A stretch of DNA of 64,000 nucleotides from Syntrophobacteraceae bacterium (GCA_031292215.1 JARLHO010000071.1:1-64000), one strand, 5' to 3'. Shown: positions 35,570-45,263, numbered from the stretch's first letter. Notes: generated from the sequence alone by a model not told the origin. Made by a program: numbers and translations.

Positions 35570-37498
35570 TCAATGCTCGGTAAATTCGGCGTCGATTACA
35601 TCCTCGCCCCCACCTCCCGGACGCGGTCCATATCCTGCCTGCCCATAATCCCTGCCTCCCGCCCGCTCTTCTCGCCCGGAGTCTTTGGCCTCGGGCTGGT
35701 TATAGGCCGTGGAAGGGATCATTTGAGAGGCCTGCTGGAGATCGCTTGCAAGCTGCCTTAACCGCTCGATGGTCGTACCCTCCTCACTTACCGCCTTCCT
35801 CGCCTCTTCGATAAGCGCCTGCGACCTCGCCAGCTCATTTACCGCGACCCTGTCGCCCGCCTCGCGCAGGGTGCGCTCGAGCTGGTAGGCCAGGGTGTCG
35901 GTGCTATTTCGCGCCTCGATTGTCTCGCGGCGGGATTTGTCCTCGGCCGCGTGGGCCTCGGAGTCGCCAACCATCTTGCCCACCTCTTCCCTGGATAGAT
36001 TGGTGGATTCCGAAATCGTTACGGCCTGCTCTCTACCCGTTTCCTGATCGCGCGCCGTAACGCTCAATATTCCGTTGGCGTCGATATCGAAGGTCACCTT
36101 GATCTGCGGCATGCCCCGGGGCGCTTTGCGGATTCCCTCGAGGCGAAACCGGCCAAGAACGCGGTTATCCCCGGCCATCTCGCGCTCTCCCTGGAGCACC
36201 ACGACATCGACCGCATCCTGGTCGTCCTCGGCGGTGGAAAAGATTTCCTCACGCCTTGCGGGTATGGTCGTGTTCCTCTCGATCAGCCGGGTCATCACTC
36301 CACCCAGAGTTTCCACCCCAAGCGAGAGCGGCGTGACATCGAGCAACACCACGTCTTCGACCTCGCCCTTTAGCACTGCGGCCTGGATCGATGCGCCAAC
36401 CGCGACGACCTCGTCGGGATTAACGCTCATGTTGGGCGCTTTTTCGCCCGCGAGCCTCCTTACCAGCTCCTGCACCGCGGGGATGCGGGTCGATCCACCC
36501 ACCAGTATCACTTCGTCTATATCCCCGGCGCCAAGGCGCGCATCCGACAATGCCTGCTGCACCGGCCCCATGCACCGCTCTACGAGCTCGCGGGTCAGCT
36601 CCTCAAATTTTGCCCGCGTAAGCTTTAGCACCAGGTGTTTGGGCCCGCCCGCCCCGGCGGTTATAAACGGCAAATCGATCTGCGTCTCCAAGGCGCTCGT
36701 GAGCTCGATCTTGGCTTTTTCCGCCGCCTCATAGAGCCTCTGGAGAGCCTGCCGGTCCTCTCTTAACTCTACGCCGTTGTCCCTTCGAAACTCCTCGGCA
36801 ATATAGTCTACGACCCTTTTATCGAAGTCGTCTCCGCCAAGGTGCGTATCCCCCGAGGTCGCCCGGACCTCGGCCACTCCGTCCCCGATGTCGAGGATCG
36901 ACACGTCGAAGGTGCCTCCCCCAAGGTCGAAGACCATGACGGTCTCGTTTTTTTTCTTCTCGATCCCGTATGCCAGAGCGGCCGCCGTCGGTTCGTTTAT
37001 GACCCGCAGCACCTTTAGCCCGGCGATCTCTCCGGCGTTTTTCGTAGCCTGGCGCTGCGCGTCGTTAAAGTAGGCCGGGCAGGTGATTACGACCTCCTTT
37101 ACCTTCTCTCCGAGATATTTCGAAGCGTCATCGGCAAGTTTTCGCAGCACCAGGGCGCAGACCTCCTCCGGGGAAACCTGTTTGCCGGAAACCTCAAAGC
37201 GGACCGCATCGCTTTGTCCTTTGATCACTTTATAGGACACTATCTTGGACTCTTCGTCCACTTCACCCCATTTTCTGCCTATGAACCTTTTGGCCGAGTA
37301 AATGGTAGCCGTAGGATTTAGTATTGCCTGCCTCCTTGCAACCTGACCGACCAGCCGTTGCCCATCCGCGGTGTAAGCCACAACCGAGGGCGTTAGCCGG
37401 GCGCCTTCGGCGTTGGGGATGACAGTGGATTTGCCTTCCTCCCATATTGCCACCACCGAGTTGGTAGTGCCCAGATCTATTCCCACTGCTTTAGCCAT
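35570..37498 (-). CDS. dnaK: Chaperone DnaK (Hsp70)
   Basis: A 642-residue Hsp70. ATG 37498 gives [18 protein letters not shown] and has GGAGGGG five bases upstream; a longer start is rejected. Nucleotide-binding signatures are [15 protein letters not shown] and [13 protein letters not shown]; the substrate-binding domain contains [15 protein letters not shown]. The C-terminus is Gly-rich ([20 protein letters not shown]) and ends IDAEFTEH, close to the usual EEVD-like acidic tail of bacterial DnaK. It works with CbpA, CbpM and ClpB encoded downstream. No grpE is adjacent. Confidence 0.97.
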   Translation of the reverse strand: MAKAVGIDLGTTNSVVAIWEEGKSTVIPNAEGARLTPSVVAYTADGQRLVGQVARRQAILNPTATIYSAKRFIGRKWGEVDEESKIVSYKVIKGQSDAVRFEVSGKQVSPEEVCALVLRKLADDASKYLGEKVKEVVITCPAYFNDAQRQATKNAGEIAGLKVLRVINEPTAAALAYGIEKKKNETVMVFDLGGGTFDVSILDIGDGVAEVRATSGDTHLGGDDFDKRVVDYIAEEFRRDNGVELREDRQALQRLYEAAEKAKIELTSALETQIDLPFITAGAGGPKHLVLKLTRAKFEELTRELVERCMGPVQQALSDARLGAGDIDEVILVGGSTRIPAVQELVRRLAGEKAPNMSVNPDEVVAVGASIQAAVLKGEVEDVVLLDVTPLSLGVETLGGVMTRLIERNTTIPARREEIFSTAEDDQDAVDVVVLQGEREMAGDNRVLGRFRLEGIRKAPRGMPQIKVTFDIDANGILSVTARDQETGREQAVTISESTNLSREEVGKMVGDSEAHAAEDKSRRETIEARNSTDTLAYQLERTLREAGDRVAVNELARSQALIEEARKAVSEEGTTIERLRQLASDLQQASQMIPSTAYNQPEAKDSGREERAGGRDYGQAGYGPRPGGGGEDVIDAEFTEH

Positions 37499-37524
37499 TG
37501 CGTACCCCTCCCTGGTAAAAAAAT

Positions 37525-37546
37525 CTTCGGTCGTCTCGACCCGAAG
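37525..37546 (-). promoter_or_regulatory. Hairpin in the dnaK 5' leader
   Basis: On the minus strand cttcgggtcg and cgaccgaag pair around a tiny loop, with one bulged G, about 25 bases before the dnaK start. It could be a structural element in the leader or chance. No temperature-sensing role can be shown from the sequence. Confidence 0.35.
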
Positions 37547-37553
37547 CACCCCT

Positions 37554-37582
37554 AAGATAAGCATGTAGGGCGGGGGCAACAA
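37554..37582 (-). promoter_or_regulatory. Predicted promoter for dnaK
   Basis: On the minus strand TTGTTG (37577-37582) and TATCTT (37554-37559) are 17 bases apart, about 55 bases before the dnaK start. No clear sigma32 -10 (CCCCAT) is seen at the right spacing, so heat-shock control is not demonstrated by this site. Confidence 0.4.
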
Positions 37583-37590
37583 GCCTTTTA

Positions 37591-38670
37591 CTAGCAATTA
37601 AATCGGTTGAGTGCTAATTTTTGGAGTCTTGGCAGGCTCAAAGCCTTTTGTTCCGCAAACTGCTCGATGAGTTCCTTACAAAAAGAGCATCGCGAACATT
37701 GGCGGGAGCAGGAGAGTAACTGCTTGAGCAGATCGCCGGGCAAGAGCTCATTAGAGACATGCAGCCACTGCGCCGTTCCAGCCATGGCGTCTAGTAAGTC
37801 CAAAAGGTTTCCCGAATATTTCCTGTTCAGGTAGGCCTCCACAACCCGTTGGAGGAAAGAAACGCCCAGAGTTCTTCCGCAGAGCTTTAACACATCGACA
37901 TACGGTTTGTAGGCGTCGACGTCTTCGGGCCGGATAAAGGGGGACTTAAACAACCGGGAAGGCTCGCCGGAAATCGCCCGCATGCAACCGAGTTCCCGGT
38001 TTATCCGGAAAGTATCCAGGGATTGCCCCCCGTTTACCATGGAGATATGGCAATCGTGGGTCAGCTTGTAGGGACAATGATAGAGACACCCTTCATTGGC
38101 CAGAAGTTCAAGCTTGACATTTGGCCTAGATGTCCGGCAACGAGCCGAGACCTCCCGTAGAGCATCCAGGCGGCGATTTAGCGACCGGTCCAAAAGGAGT
38201 GTTTCCGGGAGGCGAAACCGGGTGGAGGCGATGAAGTCGAGAAGGGCATCGATTCGGTCGTAGCTGTCCAGAGCGCAGTTTGCGCTGGGAATAGCTTCCA
38301 GCTCGCTCGCCTCTTCTCCTCCCGCGTCCGAGAGGGCCTGAAGGTAGTAGGCATCGGCAAATACTACACCGTCAATCACTGCGGCTTGCAGCATCGACCG
38401 AAGGATTTTAACCACCTTCCGCAAATGACCCGCGTCAAAATAGGCCCGGTGCGCGTGGGCTCGACCGTTTACGAGCAGAAATTTCTTAGGAATCCGCACC
38501 GATGAAAGAAGTTCAATCCACCGGGTGGTTTCAACAAACGAAAGTCTGTGGCGGCAGTCGTCGATATCGGGGGCATAGAGGCTGAAATGGCAGGCGTAAA
38601 AGGAGCCGGCGTCCCGGTTAAGGATTTCGACCATACTTTGATCTGGGATCACCGGCACGTTAAAGAGCAT
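37591..38670 (-). CDS. Cys-rich protein, possibly U32/UbiV-like
   Basis: A 359-residue protein with no signal peptide. The segment [20 protein letters not shown] carries three Cys, and a second Cys-rich patch near the C-terminus reads [11 protein letters not shown]. The N-terminal part ([39 protein letters not shown]) has an alternating pattern compatible with a TIM barrel as in the peptidase U32/UbiV group, which uses clustered Cys for an Fe-S site. Similarity is partial, so U32 membership is a suggestion. Its stop is 92 bases before the dnaK start on the same strand, within the predicted dnaK promoter region. Confidence 0.55.
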   Translation of the reverse strand: MLFNVPVIPDQSMVEILNRDAGSFYACHFSLYAPDIDDCRHRLSFVETTRWIELLSSVRIPKKFLLVNGRAHAHRAYFDAGHLRKVVKILRSMLQAAVIDGVVFADAYYLQALSDAGGEEASELEAIPSANCALDSYDRIDALLDFIASTRFRLPETLLLDRSLNRRLDALREVSARCRTSRPNVKLELLANEGCLYHCPYKLTHDCHISMVNGGQSLDTFRINRELGCMRAISGEPSRLFKSPFIRPEDVDAYKPYVDVLKLCGRTLGVSFLQRVVEAYLNRKYSGNLLDLLDAMAGTAQWLHVSNELLPGDLLKQLLSCSRQCSRCSFCKELIEQFAEQKALSLPRLQKLALNRFNC

Positions 38671-38721
38671 CTTACGCGATCCTGTTTTTCCATGCGGGTC
38701 ATTTTGCCGGCGGAAAAAGAG

Positions 38722-38776
38722 TAAATCCCCCCACCCCCCTTGAAGCCCTTGAAGGGGGGCGATCGAGCCAAGCCGA
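38722..38776 (+). repeat. Dispersed repeat, copy D (short fragment)
   Basis: A fragment carrying taaatccccccac, a C-run/G-run pair and ggcgatcgagccaagcc. It lacks both terminal repeats and is the shortest copy seen. It lies between the U32-like gene and yjbQ in an otherwise featureless 293-base gap. Confidence 0.7.
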
Positions 38777-38963
38777 AGCAGTAGACGAGATAATTTCCAC
38801 CCTAGTTAAAAACATACTGTCTATGAAGTCGCAAAATACATATTTTCCCTTATTCACTTTTTCCCGGCCCTGGCTATATTTAAGCAGCTTAGCTATACCA
38901 TCTCATGTTTCTCTCTTGGAAAGCCAGGTCCCTCCCACCTGGCTTTTCTCTTTTCAAATCCCG

Positions 38964-39368
38964 TCAGGCGCCCCGCTCGCCCGTAAATTGGACGCGGATC
39001 GTGCGCGTCCTTGGGCCGTCGAACTCCAAAAGAAATACCCTCTGCCAGGTCCCAAGGACCAGTTCTCCCGAATCGACGATCGCCTGCGCGCTCTCTCCGG
39101 CCAGGACCGCCTTGATGTGGGCCGCCGAATTTCCCTCCGCGTGCTTGTAGCCGCCCTGCCAGGGAACCAATGTGTCGAGCGTTTCCAAAAGATCGTCCAT
39201 GACACTCTTATCGGCCCCTTCATTAATCGTTACGGCGGCGGTGGTGTGAGAGACGTAGATCAGGCAGACGCCGTTTAGAGCCGATATCTCTTTCAATGCG
39301 GCGGCTATGCGCTCGGTTATGTCAACCGCGCAGCAGTGGGCCGCAGTCTTTATCTGGAAAGTCTTCAT
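38964..39368 (-). CDS. YjbQ-family protein (UPF0047, thiamine-phosphate synthase-like)
   Basis: A 134-residue protein of the YjbQ/UPF0047 family. The signatures are ICLIYVSHTTAAVTINEGAD-like (here LIYVSHTTAAVTINEGAD), the central HAEGNSAAHIKAVLAGES and LGTWQRVFLLEFDGPR. Members have weak thiamine-phosphate synthase activity and a conserved His-rich pocket; the true role is debated. It is in the minus-strand orientation, 12 bases after the 406-residue unknown, so the two may be co-transcribed. Confidence 0.88.
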   Translation of the reverse strand: MKTFQIKTAAHCCAVDITERIAAALKEISALNGVCLIYVSHTTAAVTINEGADKSVMDDLLETLDTLVPWQGGYKHAEGNSAAHIKAVLAGESAQAIVDSGELVLGTWQRVFLLEFDGPRTRTIRVQFTGERGA

Positions 39369-39380
39369 CCCTTTTTCCGT

Positions 39381-40601
39381 TCAGGGCAGGATGATCCCCG
39401 ATTCCGTCCGATGCTCGGGCTCCGCAGCCTTTTGGGTTTCCTGGAAATCCTCCTGCCAGTAAAAATTCATCGAATCCATTATAAGGCGGGAGACGACCGG
39501 ATTTTTTCCGGAAGAGGACTCCCCGCCGAGGTCTGTTGCAATTCCCCATGCCCAGCGCGCCCGGACTTCCTCCCCCATGAGCTTTAAGGCCATCGCCTGC
39601 TCTTCGAAAAATCTTGTGAAAAGGCGCCGCTTGGCTCCCGCGCACAAAACCTCACCCGCATTTTCGATCACCTCCAGCCGCCGCTCCGCCTGGACCTCCC
39701 GGGGCACCACCAGAAAAGGGCTGCCAAGCCCCTTTAGCTTCTCGTGGAAGGGCGCCAGTTCGTCTTTGCCAAATCTTAGCCAGGAAAGGTCCATATCCTC
39801 GAGCAATCGCGAGATATCGATTTGGGTAAATAATTGCTCCGGATGCTCTATTTCCTCCATCAGCTCGTAGACATACGGTCTTACATCCGGTTCATGATAT
39901 CTCGCAAAAATCGCGCGTCCGCGCTCGAGTTGGCCGTAGGACCCCTTGCCGGTCCAAAAATCGACCATTTCGAAAAAGAGCCTCGCGGCGTGCCGGATCG
40001 GAACCTCGACGCCTCTTCGGGGCCCAAGCCCCGAGACTTGCTGCAGGTAGTCTTTGTAGAGCTTTTGCGTGGCCGATTCGGCGACCCGCACGTTAAAGCC
40101 CGAAAAATCGTCTTCAAAAAATGCGGTTACAAGCGCAGTGTTCCCGCTGGAGGCCTCCGGAACCAGGGCCGAGACGATCCACATGGCCCCCTGGACCTGG
40201 AAGAGATGAGCGATGGCTTTTCTATGCTCGCCCCGGATGAGAACGACCTTTTCCGGCGAGGAGGCGCCCTTCTCGGATGTAAAGCCCTTTTGCGAAAAGC
40301 GATATCCCGCCTGTTTGGCGTTTTTTCTGTAAGGAGATGCCTCCAAAATCTTTTCCAGGGCCTCGAAGGTCCTAAAGCCGATCGGGTTCGGATTGCGGCT
40401 CAACCGGTCGACAAGGGCTGCGGCAAGGCCCAGCCGATCGCCAACAGATTTGCAAAGGGATTTGAGGTACCCCTCGAAACTCTCGCCTTCAGGGTCCTGA
40501 ACGGCCAGACGGTCGAAAATCATTTCCAACTCGCCGGTTTCTTCCAGGGTGAGCAGGGGTTGATCTTTCCCTTTCTTGGTTGCTGCTTGCTTCTTGCTCA
40601 T
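39381..40601 (-). CDS. Conserved uncharacterised protein, 406 residues
   Basis: A soluble-looking protein of 406 residues without signal peptide, transmembrane segment or Cys cluster. It begins with a Lys-rich tail (MSKKQAATKKGKDQP). Patterns such as IGFRTFEALEKILEASPYRK, GPRRGVEVPIRHAARLFFEM and ITQIDISRLL-like segments are consistent with an alpha-helical fold. I do not recognise the family. AGGAAAT precedes ATG 40601. It is followed by yjbQ after 12 bases. The upstream gap to the selenoprotein terminator holds nothing else. Confidence 0.6.
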   Translation of the reverse strand: MSKKQAATKKGKDQPLLTLEETGELEMIFDRLAVQDPEGESFEGYLKSLCKSVGDRLGLAAALVDRLSRNPNPIGFRTFEALEKILEASPYRKNAKQAGYRFSQKGFTSEKGASSPEKVVLIRGEHRKAIAHLFQVQGAMWIVSALVPEASSGNTALVTAFFEDDFSGFNVRVAESATQKLYKDYLQQVSGLGPRRGVEVPIRHAARLFFEMVDFWTGKGSYGQLERGRAIFARYHEPDVRPYVYELMEEIEHPEQLFTQIDISRLLEDMDLSWLRFGKDELAPFHEKLKGLGSPFLVVPREVQAERRLEVIENAGEVLCAGAKRRLFTRFFEEQAMALKLMGEEVRARWAWGIATDLGGESSSGKNPVVSRLIMDSMNFYWQEDFQETQKAAEPEHRTESGIILP

Positions 40602-40698
40602 ATTTCCTCGACTGTCGGATGGCGCAAAGCGGAATTAAAAATCCGTCCGCTCCGGCCGGGATTGTAACACCGGGGAGCTTCCCCTAAGGCCGCTGAAA

Positions 40699-40746
40699 TA
40701 AAAAAAGCCCCATTCACACGCAGGTAAGAGTGATTCTGGGGCTTTC
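40699..40746 (-). terminator. Intrinsic terminator of the selenoprotein gene
   Basis: On the minus strand the arms aaagccccagaatcac and gtgtgaatggggctttt pair over about 14 bases with few mismatches, and the second arm runs into seven T residues. It lies 22 bases after the TAA stop of the Fe-S gene, ending that transcript. Confidence 0.85.
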
Positions 40747-40767
40747 GAACGGAGTTGGAAACTCTAT

Positions 40768-41994
40768 TTATTCGTCTTCGGGTTCCACCTCGCGCGGCTC
40801 AATGATCAAAGAGTCGGCTACAAGCTCCCAGAGATACTTTACCTCAAGATACATCATGTCGTATTCTTTTCGCAGGCTCTTCATGATCTGGTCGCGACAG
40901 TTGTGACAGGGAGCGATAAGCATCTTCGCCCCGGTATCCTTAATCTGTTTGGCCTTGACCCGACCATAGAAGATACGCTCCTCGGAATAGGGAGAAGCCC
41001 ATGCTCCACCGCCCGCGCCGCAGCAGAAATTGTTGGCCCGGTTGGGGTACATGTCGACAAAATCTTCGCAACACTGCTGCGTAATCCACCTGGGTTCCTC
41101 GTAGTATCCATGGCCGAAGGTGCGCTCACCCTTGCGGGCGTAATTACACGGGTCATGGTAGGTGGTCAGATGCGTATGCACCGATTTATCGAGCTTAATG
41201 CGCCCCTCTTCAATATATTGCTTCAGAAGGTCGTGCACCGAGAGGAACTTGATGTTTTCACCGGCAAACCACTTTTGCAGACCAAGCCTGGTCGCATAGT
41301 AGGCGTGACCTCATTCGGGTAGCAGTAGATACTCGCATTCGAGTTTTTTGTAGTTCTCGACGATCCTGCCGACAATTTCCTTCATCGATTCGTCGTCGCC
41401 GGTAAAAAGACCCCAGTTGACCCCTTCCCAGTTCTCGGAAGTCGTGGTCCAGGATTCATTGGCAGCGTAGAGAATCTTCCACCAGTACTTCATGTCGTCG
41501 GGTTCGCCGAAGGGCTCTTTGGAATTGACCGTAATAAGGATTTTGGCGCCTTTTTTGTCAACCGGTACGGTGAAGCCGGGGAGTTCCTCGGAAAGTTCGG
41601 CCGCCAGGTCCTCTAGGAGGAACAGGAAGTCATCCTTGGGGATACCGACGTTGTTTCCGGTCTTGAGGCACATCGCAACACCCTTGTGCAAAACACCGGG
41701 CACTTTGTCCCTGGCCCGCTTGCCGCGAGCAGACCGAAGCATCGCGAGGATATCGACGCCCATCGGGCAGGCATACTCGCACCGTCCGCACAATGTACAT
41801 ACCCATGGAAATCTCGAATCGACCAGTTCCTGTTCGAGTCCGAGCACGACCATTCGCACAGCTTTGCGCACATCCATGTCGTCGACGCCCGTGACCGGGC
41901 ACCCGCCGGCGCAAGTTCCGCAGGTCAGACACAGATCTGCGAACTGGGTCGCGAGCTTATGCTTTTCACGCTTTGACAATACCAACGGATCCAT
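40768..41994 (-). CDS. HdrD/DsrK-like Fe-S protein with in-frame UGA, probable selenoprotein
   Basis: A single reading frame of 408 codons with one in-frame UGA at 41311-41313 (codon 228). The N-terminal part carries two 4Fe-4S motifs, CLTCGTCAGGCP and CTLCGRCEYACP. The C-terminal part is a CCG domain: YHDPC, NFCCGAGGG and APCHNC. The UGA falls in LLPE-X-GHAYYATRL, where relatives of the HdrB/HdrD/DsrK group have ECGHA, so X is read as selenocysteine. A hairpin right after the UGA fits a bacterial SECIS element. Start ATG 41994 has AGGAGA nearby; an upstream ATG at 42069 is less likely. The alternative is a recent nonsense mutation, which would leave two broken pieces. Confidence 0.8.
41277..41295 (-). 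promoter_or_regulatory. Candidate bacterial SECIS element
   Basis: On the minus strand the sequence gcgaccaggcttggtctgc folds into GACCA/UGGUC with loop GGCU, extended by a GC pair past a bulged U. The loop begins 22 nucleotides after the UGA, and it starts with G, both within the range described for SelB-dependent SECIS hairpins. Inferred by eye; not tested by folding software. Confidence 0.5.
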
Positions 41995-42177
41995 TATTCT
42001 TCTCCTGTCTCCAATCCATGCCCCCTGCGCGGGGAACAGCTCTTTCCTTGACGCGGGAAGTTTTTTCACAAACGAAGGGGTACGAAGCTAAAATTAATGA
42101 TCGCAGTTTTTCTTCATAACCCGAATAGAGCGCAAATGCAATCCCATTCTCGCACCTATTCGGCCGCCAAATCGCGA

Positions 42178-43395
42178 TCATCCGAGCGTCTTAACAGCCT
42201 GCCCGACCAGTTTGGCGATTTGGATCTTTTGGGGGCACAGCCGCTCGGCGCCGGAAAAATCGATCGTTTCGAGCTTTTCGCGCACCTCGCCGGGAATCGC
42301 GGCAAAGCAGGCCCTTGCGTAGTCAACCTCGCCATAGCTGTTATAGTACATCAAAAAGCGCATTATGTCACCAACCGGCGCGGCCTGCCCGATCTCCCGC
42401 TCGCAGATGCTCGTGCACCCCGCGCAGTAGCCCGCGGAGGTCTCCAGGGCGAAAACGTCCATGAGAGCCCGCTCTGCGGACGTAAGCCTGGTTTTGTCCA
42501 TTGCTGCGGCCACATTGGACATCAGAATCGTCATATTGGGCATCTGTGAGCAGATGGAGGCAATGTTTGGTTCCTCCCATACCGCTTTTAGTTTGGCCTG
42601 GGCGTCGGTGAACCCCCGTTTTATAAATCGGGAGGCAAGTTCCAGTTCCGCTTCCGAATCGACTGCGACCGACCCCTTGCCCTGGGTCTTCATTGCCGTT
42701 AGCCCTATGCCCGCCTTGGCGCACGCATCCACCGCCCGGCGCATTTTATCGGTGCGCATCAACCGGAAGTCGTAGCGGAGCATGATCCCGTCTATCCAGC
42801 CAAGCTTTGAGGCGGCAAGAAGCATATCCTCCATATTGTTGTGGGCGCTAAAGCCGATGAACTTGATCTTCCCCCGGGATTTGGCTTTTTCCGCCCAGGC
42901 CCGGATATCTTTTCCGAGCAGGCTCGGGGTGTTTATTCCGTGCAAAAAATACAAATCGATGTATTTGGCGTTGGTTCTTTGGAGCGACTGGTCAAGGTAT
43001 TGCGAAAGGCCGTCAGGGTCATACTTTGTCGATTTGGTGACCAGAAAGATGTCCTTTCGGATTTTCGGATATTTTTGCAGAAACTGTCCGATCCCTATCT
43101 CGGAGTTTCCCCCTTCGTAGGTTTCGGCCGTGTCCCAGTAGGTTACGCCCCACCGCAGGGCCTGTTTCAAAAGCAGATGATTGGTCCGGATATCAAACAT
43201 TCCGCCCAGCCCAAGGCAGGAAACCTTCACACCCGTTTTGCCAAAGGTCCTTACCGGGATCGGAACAGCCGTGGAACTATTCGTTTCGCCTTGAGCCTCG
43301 GCGGCCTCGAGTCCGGGAAGAAAAACCGAGCCTGCGCCCAGCGCGCCTGCAATCTTGAAAAAATTTCGACGGGAACAGCCTTCGTTATCCGACAT
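42178..43395 (-). CDS. Tat-exported aldo/keto reductase
   Basis: A 405-residue protein. A Tat signal lies at the N-terminus (CSRRNFFKIAGALGAGSVF). The aldo/keto reductase barrel shows TFGKTGVKVSCLGLGG, YWDTAETYEGG (Asp and Tyr), FLVTKST (Lys) and YFLHGIN (His), giving the catalytic tetrad. The C-terminal part contains CAGCTSICEREIG and a later GAERLCPQKI, a Cys set common in ferredoxin-like extensions of this subclass. ATG 43395 follows AAGGAG at seven bases. Cofactor (NADPH or an Fe-S path) and substrate are unknown. It is expected in the periplasm. Confidence 0.82.
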   Translation of the reverse strand: MSDNEGCSRRNFFKIAGALGAGSVFLPGLEAAEAQGETNSSTAVPIPVRTFGKTGVKVSCLGLGGMFDIRTNHLLLKQALRWGVTYWDTAETYEGGNSEIGIGQFLQKYPKIRKDIFLVTKSTKYDPDGLSQYLDQSLQRTNAKYIDLYFLHGINTPSLLGKDIRAWAEKAKSRGKIKFIGFSAHNNMEDMLLAASKLGWIDGIMLRYDFRLMRTDKMRRAVDACAKAGIGLTAMKTQGKGSVAVDSEAELELASRFIKRGFTDAQAKLKAVWEEPNIASICSQMPNMTILMSNVAAAMDKTRLTSAERALMDVFALETSAGYCAGCTSICEREIGQAAPVGDIMRFLMYYNSYGEVDYARACFAAIPGEVREKLETIDFSGAERLCPQKIQIAKLVGQAVKTLG

Positions 43396-43483
43396 CGCAT
43401 CTCTCCTTTTCGAACGGGCTGGAACCAAAGATTGTTTACGGGCTTGTCCGAGCCGAATGCAACCGCAAAGGTTTCCTCTACGC

Positions 43484-45256
43484 TCAAGCCCTAAGCAAAA
43501 GTGAATGTTTTCTGCTTCTCGATTCCCCTTCGGCGCTCACCCGGATGGCCCTGCGGCCGCTTACCGGGCATTCGTGTTCGCAGACACCGCAGCCGGTGCA
43601 CCTCTTGGGGTCCACCACCGGGGCCTGGAGCCGGATTTGCACCGTAAACTTTTGGCCTGCGGAGGCTCTTAGCTCGGGCGAAAACCCCGATTCAAATGTT
43701 ATCGAGTCGCCCGAGTTGGAAACGATCCGCCTTCTATCCGCCACGCCTCCCGCTTGGAGCGCGATAAAAAAGTCCCCCGTATCCAGGCGGTGAGCCTTTA
43801 CGGGCGCGGAAAGGCAAGCAGTGGTTCCCGAAAGACTTGCGACCGCGAGCCTTCCGTCTCGCACCTCGGGAAAACTCTCCTTTACAAATATCGCCTTGGG
43901 GCTAACCGGGCAGTTTTCCTGGCAGACGATGCACGGCTTATCCATTGCCCAGGGAAGACAGCGGCCTCGATCGACAAAAGCTGTGCCGATCCGAAGAGGG
44001 CCGTCCCCCCGAAAAGACCCCAGTCCCAGCTTTTCATCGAGCGACAACGGTCTTATGGCCGCGGTCGGGCATAGTTTACCGCAGGCGGTGCACTCCTTCT
44101 GGCAGCCGCTCGTTCCCGCCCGCATGTTCAAGGCCGGGGTCCACAGCCCCTCGATCCCCTCTTTTATCGTAGCGGGTTGTATGACGTTGGTGGGGCAGAC
44201 TCGCGCGCATTGGCCGCACCGGATGCAACGGTCAAGAAAATCGGGTTCGGAAAGCGCCCCCGGCGGGCGAATGAGAGCCGGATCGTAGTTTTTGCCAAGT
44301 CTTCCGTCGAGCCTTAGCATGGGGACGGCAGCCATTGCGCAGATGGCGGTCGTCACAAATTCCCGCTTGGACAGATCCGGTGCGAGGGTCTCCCCGCAAA
44401 GCGATCGAAACGGGTTGTAGCCCATGAGGTTGTCGCAGCAGGTGTCAAGGCAGTTCATGCACAGCACGCACTCGGAAATCCTTATGGCCCCCGCCGGGTC
44501 GCAGGCGCCTTCGCACCGGCTGTTGCAAAGGCCGCACTGGCTGCATTTCCCGCTCTTTTTCCCGGGCCGCCACAGGGCATATCTGCCCAAAAGGCCGAAC
44601 AGGGCGCCAAGAGGGCATACGAACCGGCAGTAAAACCGGGGAATCGCAAGGTTTAGAAGAAGCGCTCCCAAAAATAGGGCGCCACTTAGCCAGGCCCCGT
44701 CGTAATGTCTTTGGGAAGCGCTCACCATGCGAAGCGATGAGTCTGCCAGGGGCAGGAGCAACAAATTTACCGAGCGGTACACAAGAGGGATTGGATCCAA
44801 AAAACCGGTAAGAAGCGATGAGGAAGCTACGCTGTCGAGTTTAAAAAAGTATCCCCCAACCGCTGCGACCAGCAAAAACAGGAGCACATAATATTTACTT
44901 CTCTGGGCGCCCCGGTAACGGTTCACCTCGATTCTTTCCCGCACGCTCCTCGCCCGGGAACCGATCCAGCCAACGAGGTGATGGAGCGCGCCAAACGGGC
45001 AGACCCAGCCGCAGAAAAACCTTCCAAGAAGCGCGGTGATCGCCACTGTTACAACGGCCCAGAGCAGCCCGGCATAAAGGGTACGGGTCGTAGCGATCGA
45101 GCCCAGCGCAACGAGCGGGTCAAGCTGGAGAAACCAGTTTACCGGCCAGCCCCGCAACCGCCAAAACGACTCCCCAAGGGTCGCGCAAAGGCAAAACCAC
45201 AAGAACAGGGCAAGGAAAAAGGCCTGGTTTATTCGTCGGACGATTGTAATCCTCAT
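43484..45256 (-). CDS. Membrane polyferredoxin (NapH/NosR-like plus ferredoxin domains)
   Basis: A 590-residue protein. Residues 1-220 hold about four or five transmembrane helices with two CxxxCP motifs of the NapH/CcoG type (FCGWVCPFGA and YCRFVCPLGA). Then come ferredoxin clusters: CSQCGLCNSRC, CVLCMNCLDTC, CIRCGQCARVCP, CQKECTACGKLCP, CIVCQENCP and finally CTGCGVCEHECP. A twin-arginine-like SKREFVTTAI lies between them, as in NapG. It looks like a fused quinol- or periplasm-facing electron conduit. It is transcribed after DUF362 and DUF6599 genes, with 7 bases between this gene and DUF362. Donor and acceptor are unknown. Confidence 0.85.
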   Translation of the reverse strand: MRITIVRRINQAFFLALFLWFCLCATLGESFWRLRGWPVNWFLQLDPLVALGSIATTRTLYAGLLWAVVTVAITALLGRFFCGWVCPFGALHHLVGWIGSRARSVRERIEVNRYRGAQRSKYYVLLFLLVAAVGGYFFKLDSVASSSLLTGFLDPIPLVYRSVNLLLLPLADSSLRMVSASQRHYDGAWLSGALFLGALLLNLAIPRFYCRFVCPLGALFGLLGRYALWRPGKKSGKCSQCGLCNSRCEGACDPAGAIRISECVLCMNCLDTCCDNLMGYNPFRSLCGETLAPDLSKREFVTTAICAMAAVPMLRLDGRLGKNYDPALIRPPGALSEPDFLDRCIRCGQCARVCPTNVIQPATIKEGIEGLWTPALNMRAGTSGCQKECTACGKLCPTAAIRPLSLDEKLGLGSFRGDGPLRIGTAFVDRGRCLPWAMDKPCIVCQENCPVSPKAIFVKESFPEVRDGRLAVASLSGTTACLSAPVKAHRLDTGDFFIALQAGGVADRRRIVSNSGDSITFESGFSPELRASAGQKFTVQIRLQAPVVDPKRCTGCGVCEHECPVSGRRAIRVSAEGESRSRKHSLLLRA

Positions 45257-45263
45257 CTGATTT

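Noticed and set aside
41311-41313. UGA taken as a true stop that splits the Fe-S gene into two genes or a pseudogene
   Set aside because: The frame continues without further lesions for 180 codons with an intact CCG domain, the stop is at a conserved Cys position, and the downstream piece has no ribosome-binding site at its first ATG (41238).
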